Below, in pieces: positions 36,007-44,515 of a DNA stretch of 64,000 nucleotides. The translations under genes and the position numbers were made by a program. Source of the DNA: Bacteroidota bacterium (GTDB lineage: Bacteria > Bacteroidota > Bacteroidia > NS11-12g > UBA9320); NCBI GenBank assembly GCA_024679565.1, contig JAIBDD010000007.1:1-64000 (forward strand), given 5' to 3'. The number at the start of each line of letters is the position of its first letter. The stretch's first letter is position 1. Below the pieces are notes generated by a model. The model was not told the DNA's origin, ran no database searches, and was given only the letters and a program-made list of their open reading frames with translations.

Positions 36007-37011
36007 ATGTCCGTTTTAAAGTATTGTACTTCATTTGTTTTTATCTTTTTGGGTTATCTGTCGCTAACAGGGACTGGTATCGAGACCTACTATTTGCTGA
36101 TTTTTAGTTTCGTATGCATACCTCTGTTTGAACTGGTTCTTCCACCATCAAAGTCGTCCAATTCATCAAAAAACCTGGTGCTTTACGATGTAATATTGTA
36201 CCTACTCGCCCCATTGTATATCGCATTGTTTGTGTATTTTTTAATCACCATAGGAGAAGAACACAACACCGCTTCGTTAATTGGGAAAATCACAGCAATG
36301 GGTTTACTGTGTGGGATTTTTGGTATTAATATGGCCCACGAATTAGGCCATAGAAAGAGCAAATTTGATCAATTCTTAGCCCAATTACTCTTGTCCACTA
36401 CACAGTATACGCACTTCTTTATTGAACACAACCGGGGTCATCACAAACGGGTTGGGACATTAGAAGATCCAGCAACTGCAAGAAAAGGGGAAACGGTTTA
36501 TGGTTTTTGGGTACGGGTAATTACTCAATCGTATATGTCGGCTTGGCATTTGGAAAAGAGTCGCCTAAACCGGTTAGGGGGTAACACCTGGTCGATGCAA
36601 AATGCAATGGTTAGGTATGCACTTATTCAAGTTTGCTTGATCGTTGTTGTTGGTATAGCTTTTGGTATTTCTGTTTTAGGAATATACGCCGTGACAAGTC
36701 TATTTGGCATTCTTTTGCTCGAAACCATTAATTATATCGAGCACTACGGATTGACCAGAAAAAAGATATCGAATGCTTCTTACGAACGTGTTCAAGACAT
36801 CCATTCATGGAACGCAGACCACCTTTTAGGACGAACGCTATTATTTGAACTAACAAGACATTCTCATCATCATGCCAATTCACTAATTAAATATCCGCTT
36901 CTTGAAAGCAGAGAAGAAGCATCTCAATTACCTTCAGGCTACCCCGGTATGATGTTGTTATCGCTAATTCCTCCTTTATGGTTTAAGGTAATGCATAAAA
37001 GATTGCCTTAA
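36007..37011 (+). CDS. AlkB-like integral-membrane alkane monooxygenase
   Basis: A di-iron membrane hydroxylase of the fatty-acid desaturase/AlkB superfamily, about 334 residues with six or so membrane helices. The histidine boxes are complete: HELGHRKS, EHNRGHHKRVGT, NYIEHYGL and RHSHHHAN. The second and fourth are the AlkB-type EHxxGHH and RHSxHH. AlkB inserts oxygen at the terminal carbon of alkanes, using rubredoxin and its reductase. Neither electron carrier is encoded nearby. Related Bacteroidota proteins may act on lipids instead. Start ATG 36007 is chosen from the promoter position. The stop overlaps the stop of the convergent acetyltransferase within TTAA. Confidence 0.9.
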   Translation: MSVLKYCTSFVFIFLGYLSLTGTGIETYYLLIFSFVCIPLFELVLPPSKSSNSSKNLVLYDVILYLLAPLYIALFVYFLITIGEEHNTASLIGKITAMGLLCGIFGINMAHELGHRKSKFDQFLAQLLLSTTQYTHFFIEHNRGHHKRVGTLEDPATARKGETVYGFWVRVITQSYMSAWHLEKSRLNRLGGNTWSMQNAMVRYALIQVCLIVVVGIAFGISVLGIYAVTSLFGILLLETINYIEHYGLTRKKISNASYERVQDIHSWNADHLLGRTLLFELTRHSHHHANSLIKYPLLESREEASQLPSGYPGMMLLSLIPPLWFKVMHKRLP

Positions 37012-37508
37012 CTAATTGTTGTCTGTGCATTTTTAATCATGTCATAGCGATGCAGTCCTGGGCCATAGCCATTTTCTGTGATTTGAGTTTTTTGGAAGTC
37101 GAACTTTTCAAAAAACGCAAATGTGTGCTGAGACGTATCCAACTCTATGCGGTAAGACGGGAAAAGGGATTCGATTTGATTGATGCAGTGGCTTACAAGC
37201 TTAGTGCCTAATCCTTGAGATTGGTTTTCTGGATTAATCACAGACCAAGTAAGTCTAGCGGCCGGTTGATTGGAAACAATATAGAAGCCTGCACAACCTA
37301 CAACTTCATAATTGTGAAGGGCCACATAGTAAAAATCGGCCATGGAAGATTTGTACGTTATCGTCCCTGTATCTTGTCCGTTAAGCCATAACTCCATTGA
37401 ACTGCGTTCGTCCCGACTAAAAAATCTTGGACAATTCAAGTCAAATAATTTGAGACATTCGTTTCTATCCGATTTTAAATAACTCCTTATTATTACGTTA
37501 TGAATCAT
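37008..37508 (-). CDS. GNAT-family N-acetyltransferase
   Basis: An acetyl-CoA-dependent acyltransferase of about 166 residues (or 188 if GTG 37574 is used). The start IIRSYLKSDRNECLKLFD, the V-G-C-A-G-F strand and the acetyl-CoA loop QSQGLGTKLVSHC are typical GNAT motifs. The end YELD..HTFAFFEKFDFQKT-like stretch matches the beta-5/alpha-4 region. ATG 37508 gives the canonical fold start. The extra N-terminal residues of the longer form read through a palindromic region and look non-coding. Substrate unknown. Confidence 0.8.
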   Translation of the reverse strand: MIHNVIIRSYLKSDRNECLKLFDLNCPRFFSRDERSSMELWLNGQDTGTITYKSSMADFYYVALHNYEVVGCAGFYIVSNQPAARLTWSVINPENQSQGLGTKLVSHCINQIESLFPSYRIELDTSQHTFAFFEKFDFQKTQITENGYGPGLHRYDMIKNAQTTIS

Positions 37509-37863
37509 TGAAAGGGTATTTACATAATAGGGGCTAAATCCGGACTCATCCGGTGAATAAGAATGCTTATTCACCAGATAGAGCAGAAGTTAAGTGCCGG
37601 ATTGAGTAGTCTCAATAGTATTCAATCACAATAGTATCGGCCTAATCTCCTTATGAAAGGGTATGCAGTTTTAGTTTGGAGAATTTGCCCAAGTGTCTTG
37701 TGCATTGGTTTTAGCGACACAAATGTTTTGATTTTAATTTGGCTCTTGCTGATTATATGATGATTGTATTGATTTATTGAGTTAGTGCGCTATTTGGAGG
37801 ATAAGCGTATAACACTTTCGCTTATTCAATGGAAAAGTCGAAGTGAAACTCATATTCTCGAAG
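37509..37863. other. Divergent intergenic region with nested small inverted repeats
   Basis: This 355-bp stretch upstream of the acetyltransferase and the propeller kinase holds no convincing gene. It contains ccgga-ctca-tccgg (37540-37553), a perfect 9-bp hairpin gtgaataag-aatg-cttattcac (37553-37574), attgag-tagt-ctcaat (37601-37616), and a direct repeat of caatagtat (37613-37621 and 37629-37637). None has a T-run, so they are not terminators. They may be operator sites or remnants. Confidence 0.5.
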
Positions 37864-37871
37864 TAAATTTG
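37864..37871 (+). promoter_or_regulatory. TAnnTTTG box, leaderless GTG start
   Basis: TAAATTTG ends five bases before GTG 37877. It supports GTG as the real start of the kinase although the codon is rare. Confidence 0.62.
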
Positions 37872-37876
37872 GAGAA

Positions 37877-40783
37877 GTGAGGACATTATTCACGTTTTGG
37901 TTATCAATTGTTTTGTACGTTGCACAGGCGCAGCAGCCCTATTTTCAAAAAATTGAAACAGTTAACGGGCTAGCCTCAGACAAAGTGTTTTGCATGTTGC
38001 AAGACCATGAAGGGCATATGTGGTTTGGCACAGATGCTGGCGTTTCAGTCTTTGATGGGTATGATTTTAAGAATTTCGACAACCGGCGTGATTTAACGGC
38101 CAATGAGGTGTTCGACATGTTTCTTGACTCAAAAAACAGGTTGTGGTTCCTGTCTCAAAACGGCGAAATTTCCTATTATAAAGACAGTGCATTATACACG
38201 TCAAAGAATGTAACAGCGCTGGCTGAACTCCAAATAAAGTCTCACCTGACGTCCATTTGGGAATTGCCAAACGGCGATATAGCATTGTCTTCGTTAACCA
38301 GAGGAGTATTTGTACTTGATTCGAATTTTAAAGCAACTCGGTACAACATCCAATCCGTTTATCAGGTATGGACTAACAAAAAAAATGATTTATTGGCACT
38401 TGGTTTAGAAGGGGTTTATCTTTTGAAAGGCGGGGAGGCCATATTAATTGAAAGGTTTCAAAGAGAAGGACATTATGCGCGAACGACCGTGCAAGAGGAT
38501 ACGTGCTACATCGCAGTCGGCGATCAGTTGTTTTATTATACCGACCAGATTCACTTCGTGGGCCGTTTTCCAGATAATGTAGAGGTCACATCACTTTCTA
38601 AAGGGAATAACGGATTGGAAGTGGGCACTAGGACAGGGGCGTATATTCCATTTACCAACTTTCAAGATGCTGATCAAAAAAGGATGCTTGATGGATCTGT
38701 GGTTTCTGCCATTGTTAACGACGATGAAGGTAATCTGTGGATTTCGACCGTTGGAGATGGTGTTTATTTTTCGTCATCTCCTAATACCAAGATTTATACA
38801 ACTAATTCAGGGCTAGCTTTAAACCAAGTTAGTAAGCTATATGATGATGCTTCGGGGTCGATTTGGTTGGGGTATAGAAATGGTAGCTATGGCGTATTTG
38901 AAAATGGAAAAGTAACCAACGACCCTATGGTTACCCCTACAAATGAACCCGTTACACAAATTACACAAAACCCTTTCGGCGACTACCTTGTCTTGTCCAA
39001 AACCTACCTGACGCACATAGACTCGTTTAAAAACAAGAAGTATCTACGCATTCTTCTAAACGACTTATTAATTGATTCGAATTGGGTCACTTTAGCAAGC
39101 AATCGCACCTATAAAATTCCAGAAGAAGCGTTTTATGACGCGATGACTGACGACAGGAATCAACTCGGTATTCTAAATCCCATTTTATTGCAGAACATAA
39201 CTGTTCCGCACAGGACGCTGGTTTTGAGCAAGGATGAAAATGGGAATCTATTCATGGGAACAGATCATGGCCTTTTTGTTGAAAACGAAGGCATATCTAT
39301 TGACCTTGGTAAAAATATAAAGGGTTTACATGCATACATAAACGACATAGTGTTTGATCGACAGCGGAAGTTGATTTACGTCGCCACAAGAGGTGAAGGT
39401 GTTATTGTCATTAAAGGCACGTCGGAGGTGAAGCGGTATACGGTAAATGAGAATCTGTCTTCGAACACATGTGTCGCATTTGATTTAGATCCGTCAGGGC
39501 AATTGTGGATAGGAACAAGCCAAGGGTTGGACCTTATATCGGATGTGTCATTTGATACCTCTGCAATTAGATTTGGCGCCCACATAGGTCTTCGGCCCAC
39601 GACAGTATTTGATGTTGTACGCAGACAAGACGTGGTATATATGGCAACAAATCTTGGGTTGATGAGTTATAATCTTCTGTCAGAACCATTTGTGTCAAAA
39701 CCCATTACTCCCAACATTGTAAGCGTGTCGGTTGGTGGTAGATTGTTTACGACTCGAGACTCAAATTTAGTTCTGAAACACGACGAGAACACCGTTCGAT
39801 TTGATTTTACAACGGTAATGTACAAACACATGCAGCAAGTCGATTACCAATATACACTGGAAGGTTTGCAGGAGACCTGGCATACTACACAAGATAGAGG
39901 CATACAATTTGAAAATTTAAAGCCCGGAACGTATCATTTCAGTTTAAGGGCTAAGCACAAAACAGGTATGATTAGCACACCTGTGTTTTTTGAGTTTACC
40001 GTGCTTAAACCCTTCTGGAGCCTTTGGTGGTTTCGCATCTTGAGTGTTTTACTTGTTTTGGGATCAATCTGGTTGGTTACCAGAAATAGGTTAAAGATGT
40101 GGCGTGAAAAACTAACCTTGGAAAATCGTTTGTCAGAGATAAAAATTGACAAACTGCAATTAGAGAAAGCCTATTTGATTGCGGAGCAAAAAGCCGGGAT
40201 TATGCAGATGAACCCTCACTTCTTGTTCAACTCTTTAAACACCATTAAAGGGTATTATGGCCAAGGAAAAATGAAAGAAGCCAATGGGTTTATTAGTAAA
40301 TTTTCTAAACTCCTAAGGAAGATTCTAGAAAGTAATAAACCGTTAATCCCATTGCAAGATGAGGCAGAGATATTAACGTTATACTTGGAGCTAATGCGTA
40401 ACCGCTACGACCAAGTATTTGATTACGAAATTATTAACTTAGTTGATCAGCAACTTAATATTCAAATACCACCGATGATTTTACAACCCATAATAGAAAA
40501 TGCCGTTATTCATGGAATAGCGCCATTAAACGAAGGGAAAATATCAATAACGTTTGAGCTCTTTGATGGCCACTTGGTATGTAAAATTGTAGATTCCGGA
40601 GTTGGATTTTCTGAAGACGTGCACGACCAGCATAATTCAGTAGCGTTAGAGAATATTAATGATAGGTTAGATATTTTATCAAAACAATATAGTAAGCCAT
40701 GTACTTTGAAGATTTTGAGCCCTGTAAATGGAGGTAAAAATCCTGGAACTGCTGTCATTGTTAAACTACCAATCAACATTTAA
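37877..40783 (+). CDS. Two-component propeller sensor histidine kinase (LytS type)
   Basis: A 968-residue membrane sensor like the one at 10917. It has a signal peptide (about 1-19), propeller blades with W-x-G-T (HMWFGTDAGVSVFDGYDF, NLWISTVGDGVYF, QLWIGTSQGLDLI) and a Y_Y_Y domain near 640-705. One membrane segment lies near 715-737. The His_kinase module has its histidine in NPHFLFN near 779 and ATP-binding NAVIHG and DSGVG. The propeller repeats are less regular than in the other kinase. The response regulator starts directly after its stop codon, so this is a matched pair in one operon. Signal unknown. Confidence 0.93.
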   Translation: MRTLFTFWLSIVLYVAQAQQPYFQKIETVNGLASDKVFCMLQDHEGHMWFGTDAGVSVFDGYDFKNFDNRRDLTANEVFDMFLDSKNRLWFLSQNGEISYYKDSALYTSKNVTALAELQIKSHLTSIWELPNGDIALSSLTRGVFVLDSNFKATRYNIQSVYQVWTNKKNDLLALGLEGVYLLKGGEAILIERFQREGHYARTTVQEDTCYIAVGDQLFYYTDQIHFVGRFPDNVEVTSLSKGNNGLEVGTRTGAYIPFTNFQDADQKRMLDGSVVSAIVNDDEGNLWISTVGDGVYFSSSPNTKIYTTNSGLALNQVSKLYDDASGSIWLGYRNGSYGVFENGKVTNDPMVTPTNEPVTQITQNPFGDYLVLSKTYLTHIDSFKNKKYLRILLNDLLIDSNWVTLASNRTYKIPEEAFYDAMTDDRNQLGILNPILLQNITVPHRTLVLSKDENGNLFMGTDHGLFVENEGISIDLGKNIKGLHAYINDIVFDRQRKLIYVATRGEGVIVIKGTSEVKRYTVNENLSSNTCVAFDLDPSGQLWIGTSQGLDLISDVSFDTSAIRFGAHIGLRPTTVFDVVRRQDVVYMATNLGLMSYNLLSEPFVSKPITPNIVSVSVGGRLFTTRDSNLVLKHDENTVRFDFTTVMYKHMQQVDYQYTLEGLQETWHTTQDRGIQFENLKPGTYHFSLRAKHKTGMISTPVFFEFTVLKPFWSLWWFRILSVLLVLGSIWLVTRNRLKMWREKLTLENRLSEIKIDKLQLEKAYLIAEQKAGIMQMNPHFLFNSLNTIKGYYGQGKMKEANGFISKFSKLLRKILESNKPLIPLQDEAEILTLYLELMRNRYDQVFDYEIINLVDQQLNIQIPPMILQPIIENAVIHGIAPLNEGKISITFELFDGHLVCKIVDSGVGFSEDVHDQHNSVALENINDRLDILSKQYSKPCTLKILSPVNGGKNPGTAVIVKLPINI

Positions 40784-41536
40784 ATGAGAGCAGTAATTAT
40801 TGACGACGAAAAACAAGCCATTGCCTCTTTACAGATGGAATTGGCTGAGGTTCGACCAAAAGTCGAAATAATTGGAACGGCTAATTCAGTCGAATCAGGA
40901 CTGAAGCTTTTGGCCAAAATGACACCAGATGTCCTGTTTCTTGATATTCGTTTAAAAGACGGACTGGGCTTCGATTTACTTACGGCCTTAACGAATTTTG
41001 GTACGTTTCGTGTTGTGTTTACTACTGCATATGATCAATATGCTTTAAAAGCTTTTAAACATGGTGTTTTTGACTATTTATTGAAACCTGTTGATCAAGA
41101 TGATTTACAATCTACAGTTAACCGTATATTGTCAGATTCATCAAAAGGAAGCTTCAAATTACCCCAAGAGCAAATAGATCACATCATCAAATTGCCAAGT
41201 ACGATTTCGGCAGGAGCTAAAATTGCATTGAACACTACAGATGGTATTTATCTAAAAAAAATAGAAGATATCATACATATTCAAGCTTACGGAAACTATA
41301 CCAAGTTATTCTTAAAAGAGGTGGAAACACCCATGGTTATTTCCAAAACACTTAAGGACTTTGAGCATGTATTAAAGCCGGCTAGGTTTGTTAGAATCCA
41401 TACGTCCCACTTGATAAATTTGGCGCACTTGGATAGTTTTCACAACAAAAGTGGTGGCTATGTTGTGATGTCCAACGGTATAAACCTACCGGTATCAGAA
41501 AGAAAGAAATCTAACTTGATGGCCGCTATTAAATAG
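40784..41536 (+). CDS. LytTR-family response regulator
   Basis: The cognate regulator of the upstream kinase, 250 residues. The receiver domain has its acidic pocket in VIIDDEKQA, the phosphorylated aspartate in LFLDIRLKDGLGF (near 53), threonine in VFTTAYDQYALKAF and lysine in YLLKPVDQDD (near 102). The LytTR DNA-binding domain covers about 140-245 (KIEDIIHIQAYGNYTKLFL, RFVRIHTSHLINLAHLD). Such regulators bind short direct repeats upstream of targets. The start ATG immediately follows the kinase TAA. It ends one base from the convergent HIRAN gene. Confidence 0.95.
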   Translation: MRAVIIDDEKQAIASLQMELAEVRPKVEIIGTANSVESGLKLLAKMTPDVLFLDIRLKDGLGFDLLTALTNFGTFRVVFTTAYDQYALKAFKHGVFDYLLKPVDQDDLQSTVNRILSDSSKGSFKLPQEQIDHIIKLPSTISAGAKIALNTTDGIYLKKIEDIIHIQAYGNYTKLFLKEVETPMVISKTLKDFEHVLKPARFVRIHTSHLINLAHLDSFHNKSGGYVVMSNGINLPVSERKKSNLMAAIK

Positions 41537-41537
41537 G

Positions 41538-42005
41538 TTAAGCGCTCTGATAAACCTTTCTCATTTCTGTTTTTTGCTGAGGAACGAACTTGGAAGATAC
41601 ACTGGGTAGGGCCACAACAATATCTGTAAATATCACCACAGACAACGCATGTTGCGGGTTCGCTTGTTGGTCTATTTGGCCTATATAGGCATGCATTGAA
41701 ATTCCGGAGTCAAGTAAATTCGCAATAACAATATTTTCTGTTGTGGGTAGATAGCCAATTTTGACTCCTTTCCAGAAAACGCCTACAGCGAAAAAATCAT
41801 GCGGGTTGTCGTTCTCACGTTCTAAGGTAAGTTTATCTCCTGAGCAAAGTAACTCTTTCAAATCAACATAACCATAATGCATAATGGAGCGTAAAAAACC
41901 ATTGTACACACGAACGGGTTCATTTTTAACACGAGCCAAACCATTTGGCATTACAACACCTGCAGCGCCCAATCCGAGCTTGTTCATTAATTCTGTTTGT
42001 TTCAT
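41538..42005 (-). CDS. HIRAN-domain protein
   Basis: A 155-residue protein that consists of little more than a HIRAN domain. The signature is KLTLERENDNPHDFFAVGVF and GVKIGYLPTTENIVIANLLD (near 70-125). HIRAN recognises single-stranded 3' DNA ends in eukaryotic HLTF and often occurs fused to helicases. As a stand-alone domain in bacteria its job is not known, and DNA repair or phage defence has been proposed. It follows the small unknown gene by 15 bp on the same strand, divergent from a WYL regulator, so the three probably form one module. Confidence 0.83.
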   Translation of the reverse strand: MKQTELMNKLGLGAAGVVMPNGLARVKNEPVRVYNGFLRSIMHYGYVDLKELLCSGDKLTLERENDNPHDFFAVGVFWKGVKIGYLPTTENIVIANLLDSGISMHAYIGQIDQQANPQHALSVVIFTDIVVALPSVSSKFVPQQKTEMRKVYQSA

Positions 42006-42020
42006 TTTAATCGTTTTATT

Positions 42021-42401
42021 TTATCCTAATAATTCTTGTATATCCTCTTTAAGGCAGCTTCTCCAAAATGGACGAATGCAGTTTCTCCAAAACTTCTTAC
42101 TTGCGATAGATAATTCTCTAAGCTCATTTTTTAGTTCTAAAAGAATGAATGAACTCACTTTAGGGTGGATGAAAAATGGTTTCATATTCCACCAACCTGG
42201 ATAGTTTTGTTTAATATACGTCCAAGTTTCAGCCCAGGAGTTAAATACAGGGAACGAAAGCTCCAAGTAATCGTAAACATTCTCCGAAGTGTCAAGCATG
42301 TATACAAATTCACCATTGGCATCTCGGTGGCGGTTAACGGCAATAGAAAATTCTGATGATCCTGCCTCAAAAAATCTTTGTTTATAAATTCTGTCTTCCA
42401 T
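42021..42401 (-). CDS. Hypothetical protein, partner of the HIRAN gene
   Basis: A 126-residue soluble protein with no recognised domain. It is rich in aromatic residues: YDYLELSFPVFNSWAETWTY, YPGWWNMKPFFIHP and KKFWRNCIRPFWRSCL. It has two cysteines near the end. It looks folded and real by codon use and by tight spacing to the HIRAN gene. It is the first gene of the minus-strand pair and starts 83 bp from the divergent WYL gene. Function unknown. Confidence 0.72.
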   Translation of the reverse strand: MEDRIYKQRFFEAGSSEFSIAVNRHRDANGEFVYMLDTSENVYDYLELSFPVFNSWAETWTYIKQNYPGWWNMKPFFIHPKVSSFILLELKNELRELSIASKKFWRNCIRPFWRSCLKEDIQELLG

Positions 42402-42437
42402 AATTCTTTAATTTTGATTCAAACAAACAACACCACA

Positions 42438-42456
42438 ATGCAGCCTATTTGCATTA
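42438..42456. promoter_or_regulatory. Inverted repeat, possible WYL operator
   Basis: aatgca and tgcatt form a perfect 6-bp inverted repeat with a 7-nt spacer, centred in the 83-bp gap between the divergent WYL and HIRAN-cassette genes. Its position would suit an autoregulatory operator. Confidence 0.4.
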
Positions 42457-42484
42457 ATGGAAAAAGATGAAATAAATTTTCACT

Positions 42485-43489
42485 ATGCCTTCAAATAAGG
42501 AAGCACTTGTACGGTATCGGGCAATAAATAGATGTTTGATAAACAATAATATTGCTACAAAGCAAGTGTTGATTAGCGCGTGTACCGAGGCGGTTGGTGC
42601 TTTAGTGTCGTGGCGCACTATTGCAGGCGATATCAATGCTATGCGGAATAATGCACAACTCGGTTATATGGCCCCCATCGAGAATGTTAAAGGCGAAGGT
42701 TACCGCTATGCCGACAAAGCATATTCCATTGATCAAATCCCGCTACAAAAAGAAGAGCTGACGGCAATTGCTTTTGCGGCCAATGTATTAAAACAATACA
42801 GCCAAGTGGGTTTGTTCTCGACCTTTTCTGAGGCAGTTGAAAAACTGAGCGACAAGGTAGAGCTGCATGTGAAGCAGAATGATACTACAGCACTTGGAAA
42901 TATCATTGAGTTTGAAAAAAGTACAACAGATGGAGGAAGCCGACACATTAATGCACTGCTTCAACATATAAGACAAGAAACAACCGTAACTATAGAGTAC
43001 AATTCGTTCAGTTCTAACTCGGTAAAAACACATACGATTCATCCTTATTTTTTGAAAGAATATAGGAACAGGTGGTACATGATAGGTTATCACGAAACCT
43101 ACCAAAGTTTACGAACACTAGCACTTGAAAGGATGATTCGGATAGAGCCCGATTATGCTACGGCTTACAGGGTTAGTGACTTTAATGTTCAGGCGTATTA
43201 TAAGGACGCAGTAGGGGTTAGCATTACTTCTGAAGACCCGATTCGAATTATTTTTGAATTGTCACCAAGGGAGTATCAGTATATAGAAAGTCAACCCATT
43301 CATTCAAGTCAGAAATGTATTTCCAAAAAGGAAAAAGTGGTGACCGTCGAGCTTAACGCGATACTGAATTATGAATTACAAAGTACACTCCTTTCAATGG
43401 GTTCTAACATCAAAATTATCGAACCTTTAAGCTTGAAAGACTTTTTATATAAAGAAGCAATGAAGATTGTGGAGTACTATAAGGCTTAG
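42485..43489 (+). CDS. WYL-domain transcriptional regulator
   Basis: A 334-residue ligand-responsive regulator. The N-terminal winged-helix region spans about 1-75 (LVRYRAINRCLINNNIATKQ). The WYL domain follows (TTVTIEYNSFSSNSVKTHTI, HPYFLKEYRNRWYMIGYHE, LRTLALERMIRI; about 165-230), and a WCX-type C-terminal dimerisation domain (about 245-330). WYL proteins sense nucleic-acid or nucleotide signals and control DNA-damage and phage-defence genes in several systems (family knowledge). Divergent placement next to the HIRAN pair suggests it controls them. Confidence 0.88.
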   Translation: MPSNKEALVRYRAINRCLINNNIATKQVLISACTEAVGALVSWRTIAGDINAMRNNAQLGYMAPIENVKGEGYRYADKAYSIDQIPLQKEELTAIAFAANVLKQYSQVGLFSTFSEAVEKLSDKVELHVKQNDTTALGNIIEFEKSTTDGGSRHINALLQHIRQETTVTIEYNSFSSNSVKTHTIHPYFLKEYRNRWYMIGYHETYQSLRTLALERMIRIEPDYATAYRVSDFNVQAYYKDAVGVSITSEDPIRIIFELSPREYQYIESQPIHSSQKCISKKEKVVTVELNAILNYELQSTLLSMGSNIKIIEPLSLKDFLYKEAMKIVEYYKA

Positions 43490-43537
43490 GGTTAATCAAA
43501 ATAACATATCTTCGAGTAACGGAAACGAAGTAAGAAA

Positions 43538-44515
43538 ATGGGGTCAAAACGTTTTATTCCAGTGATTCTTTTTTTAGGGGTGCTGGTTGCTGGATCATAT
43601 TATTACCTATGTCAAATAAAACAGGTTTGTGGAGATTTTTCTCTGAATCTCACTGACAATCCTAAAAATCCAGGTGCTGAGGAAGAACCCTTCCGACCAC
43701 TAAGCTTTCAGTTTAATTCTGCCGATCCAATTATAGGGGATCAGTTCAATGACATTCGTGATGAGTTACTTTCTAAAGTTGGAGAAACAGATACTTTAGT
43801 GGTGAACGGGATGTATTTTGGCAATGAACAAAATGGCAACGATTTAGCTCAAGAACGAGCAGATAATGTTAAGTCGCTTCTTGAAGACCACATCGATATT
43901 ACTAGGTTGCAAACGCATGTAAACTTTGATGGGATGACTTCTGCGGACGATAAAACAAGTCTCGAAGCAGTTAAATTCACCATTGTATCTAGCGGGTTAT
44001 CAGATGACCTGACAGATGATGATGAAGAATTAGCGGATGAATCGGATTATGAAACAACGGATGAATGGGTGAATGAATCAGACGACATAGACGATGCCGT
44101 AGAATCAGGGGTTGCAGATAACGTAACGGAAGAGAATACAAACCAAGAGGCAACAGGATCTTTCGTTGGCGACATTGATAATAGGGCCACAATTTATTTC
44201 CCAAAAGGGTCAATCAAGAAAAATATTACCCCAGAGTTGAGATCATATGTTGATGGATTAGTGGCTTTAATGAAACGAGACCCTAATGTTAAGGTCTATG
44301 TGGTGGGGCATTCTGATGACGAAGGTGACCAAGGAGAGGATCATCAACTTGGTAGAAGAAGAGCTTGGGTTGTGAAAAAAATGATTTGGGATCGAGGTGT
44401 TAACCCGATGCGAATAATTACAAGCTCCAAAGGGGAAGCTGAACCACGCAACGGAAGCGACTCAGATGTTGGACATGCATACAATCGTAGAGTTGAAATA
44501 ATAATCAATAGGTAA
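43538..44515 (+). CDS. OmpA-domain envelope protein
   Basis: A 325-residue protein with an N-terminal hydrophobic anchor (about 5-24, containing Cys in YYYLC). A first OmpA-like/BON-like folded region spans about 50-145 (TLVVNGMYFGNEQNGNDLAQ). A very acidic linker follows (DDDEELADESDYETTDEW), then a C-terminal OmpA peptidoglycan-binding domain (about 215-325; IYFPKGSIKKNITPELRSYV, VVGHSDDEGDQGEDHQLG, RIITSSKGEAEP). The arginine and aspartate of the DAP-binding pocket appear present. TATCTTCG at 43507-43514 (one mismatch from TAnnTTTG) may be its promoter. Its TAA overlaps the next start. Confidence 0.82.
   Translation: MGSKRFIPVILFLGVLVAGSYYYLCQIKQVCGDFSLNLTDNPKNPGAEEEPFRPLSFQFNSADPIIGDQFNDIRDELLSKVGETDTLVVNGMYFGNEQNGNDLAQERADNVKSLLEDHIDITRLQTHVNFDGMTSADDKTSLEAVKFTIVSSGLSDDLTDDDEELADESDYETTDEWVNESDDIDDAVESGVADNVTEENTNQEATGSFVGDIDNRATIYFPKGSIKKNITPELRSYVDGLVALMKRDPNVKVYVVGHSDDEGDQGEDHQLGRRRAWVVKKMIWDRGVNPMRIITSSKGEAEPRNGSDSDVGHAYNRRVEIIINR

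Noticed and set aside
37553-37574. Perfect hairpin taken for a terminator
   Set aside because: Neither strand has a T-run after the stem, and no gene ends there.
41884-42204. 106-codon plus-strand frame over the HIRAN cassette
   Set aside because: It crosses the junction of two well-supported minus-strand genes and encodes no recognisable domain.
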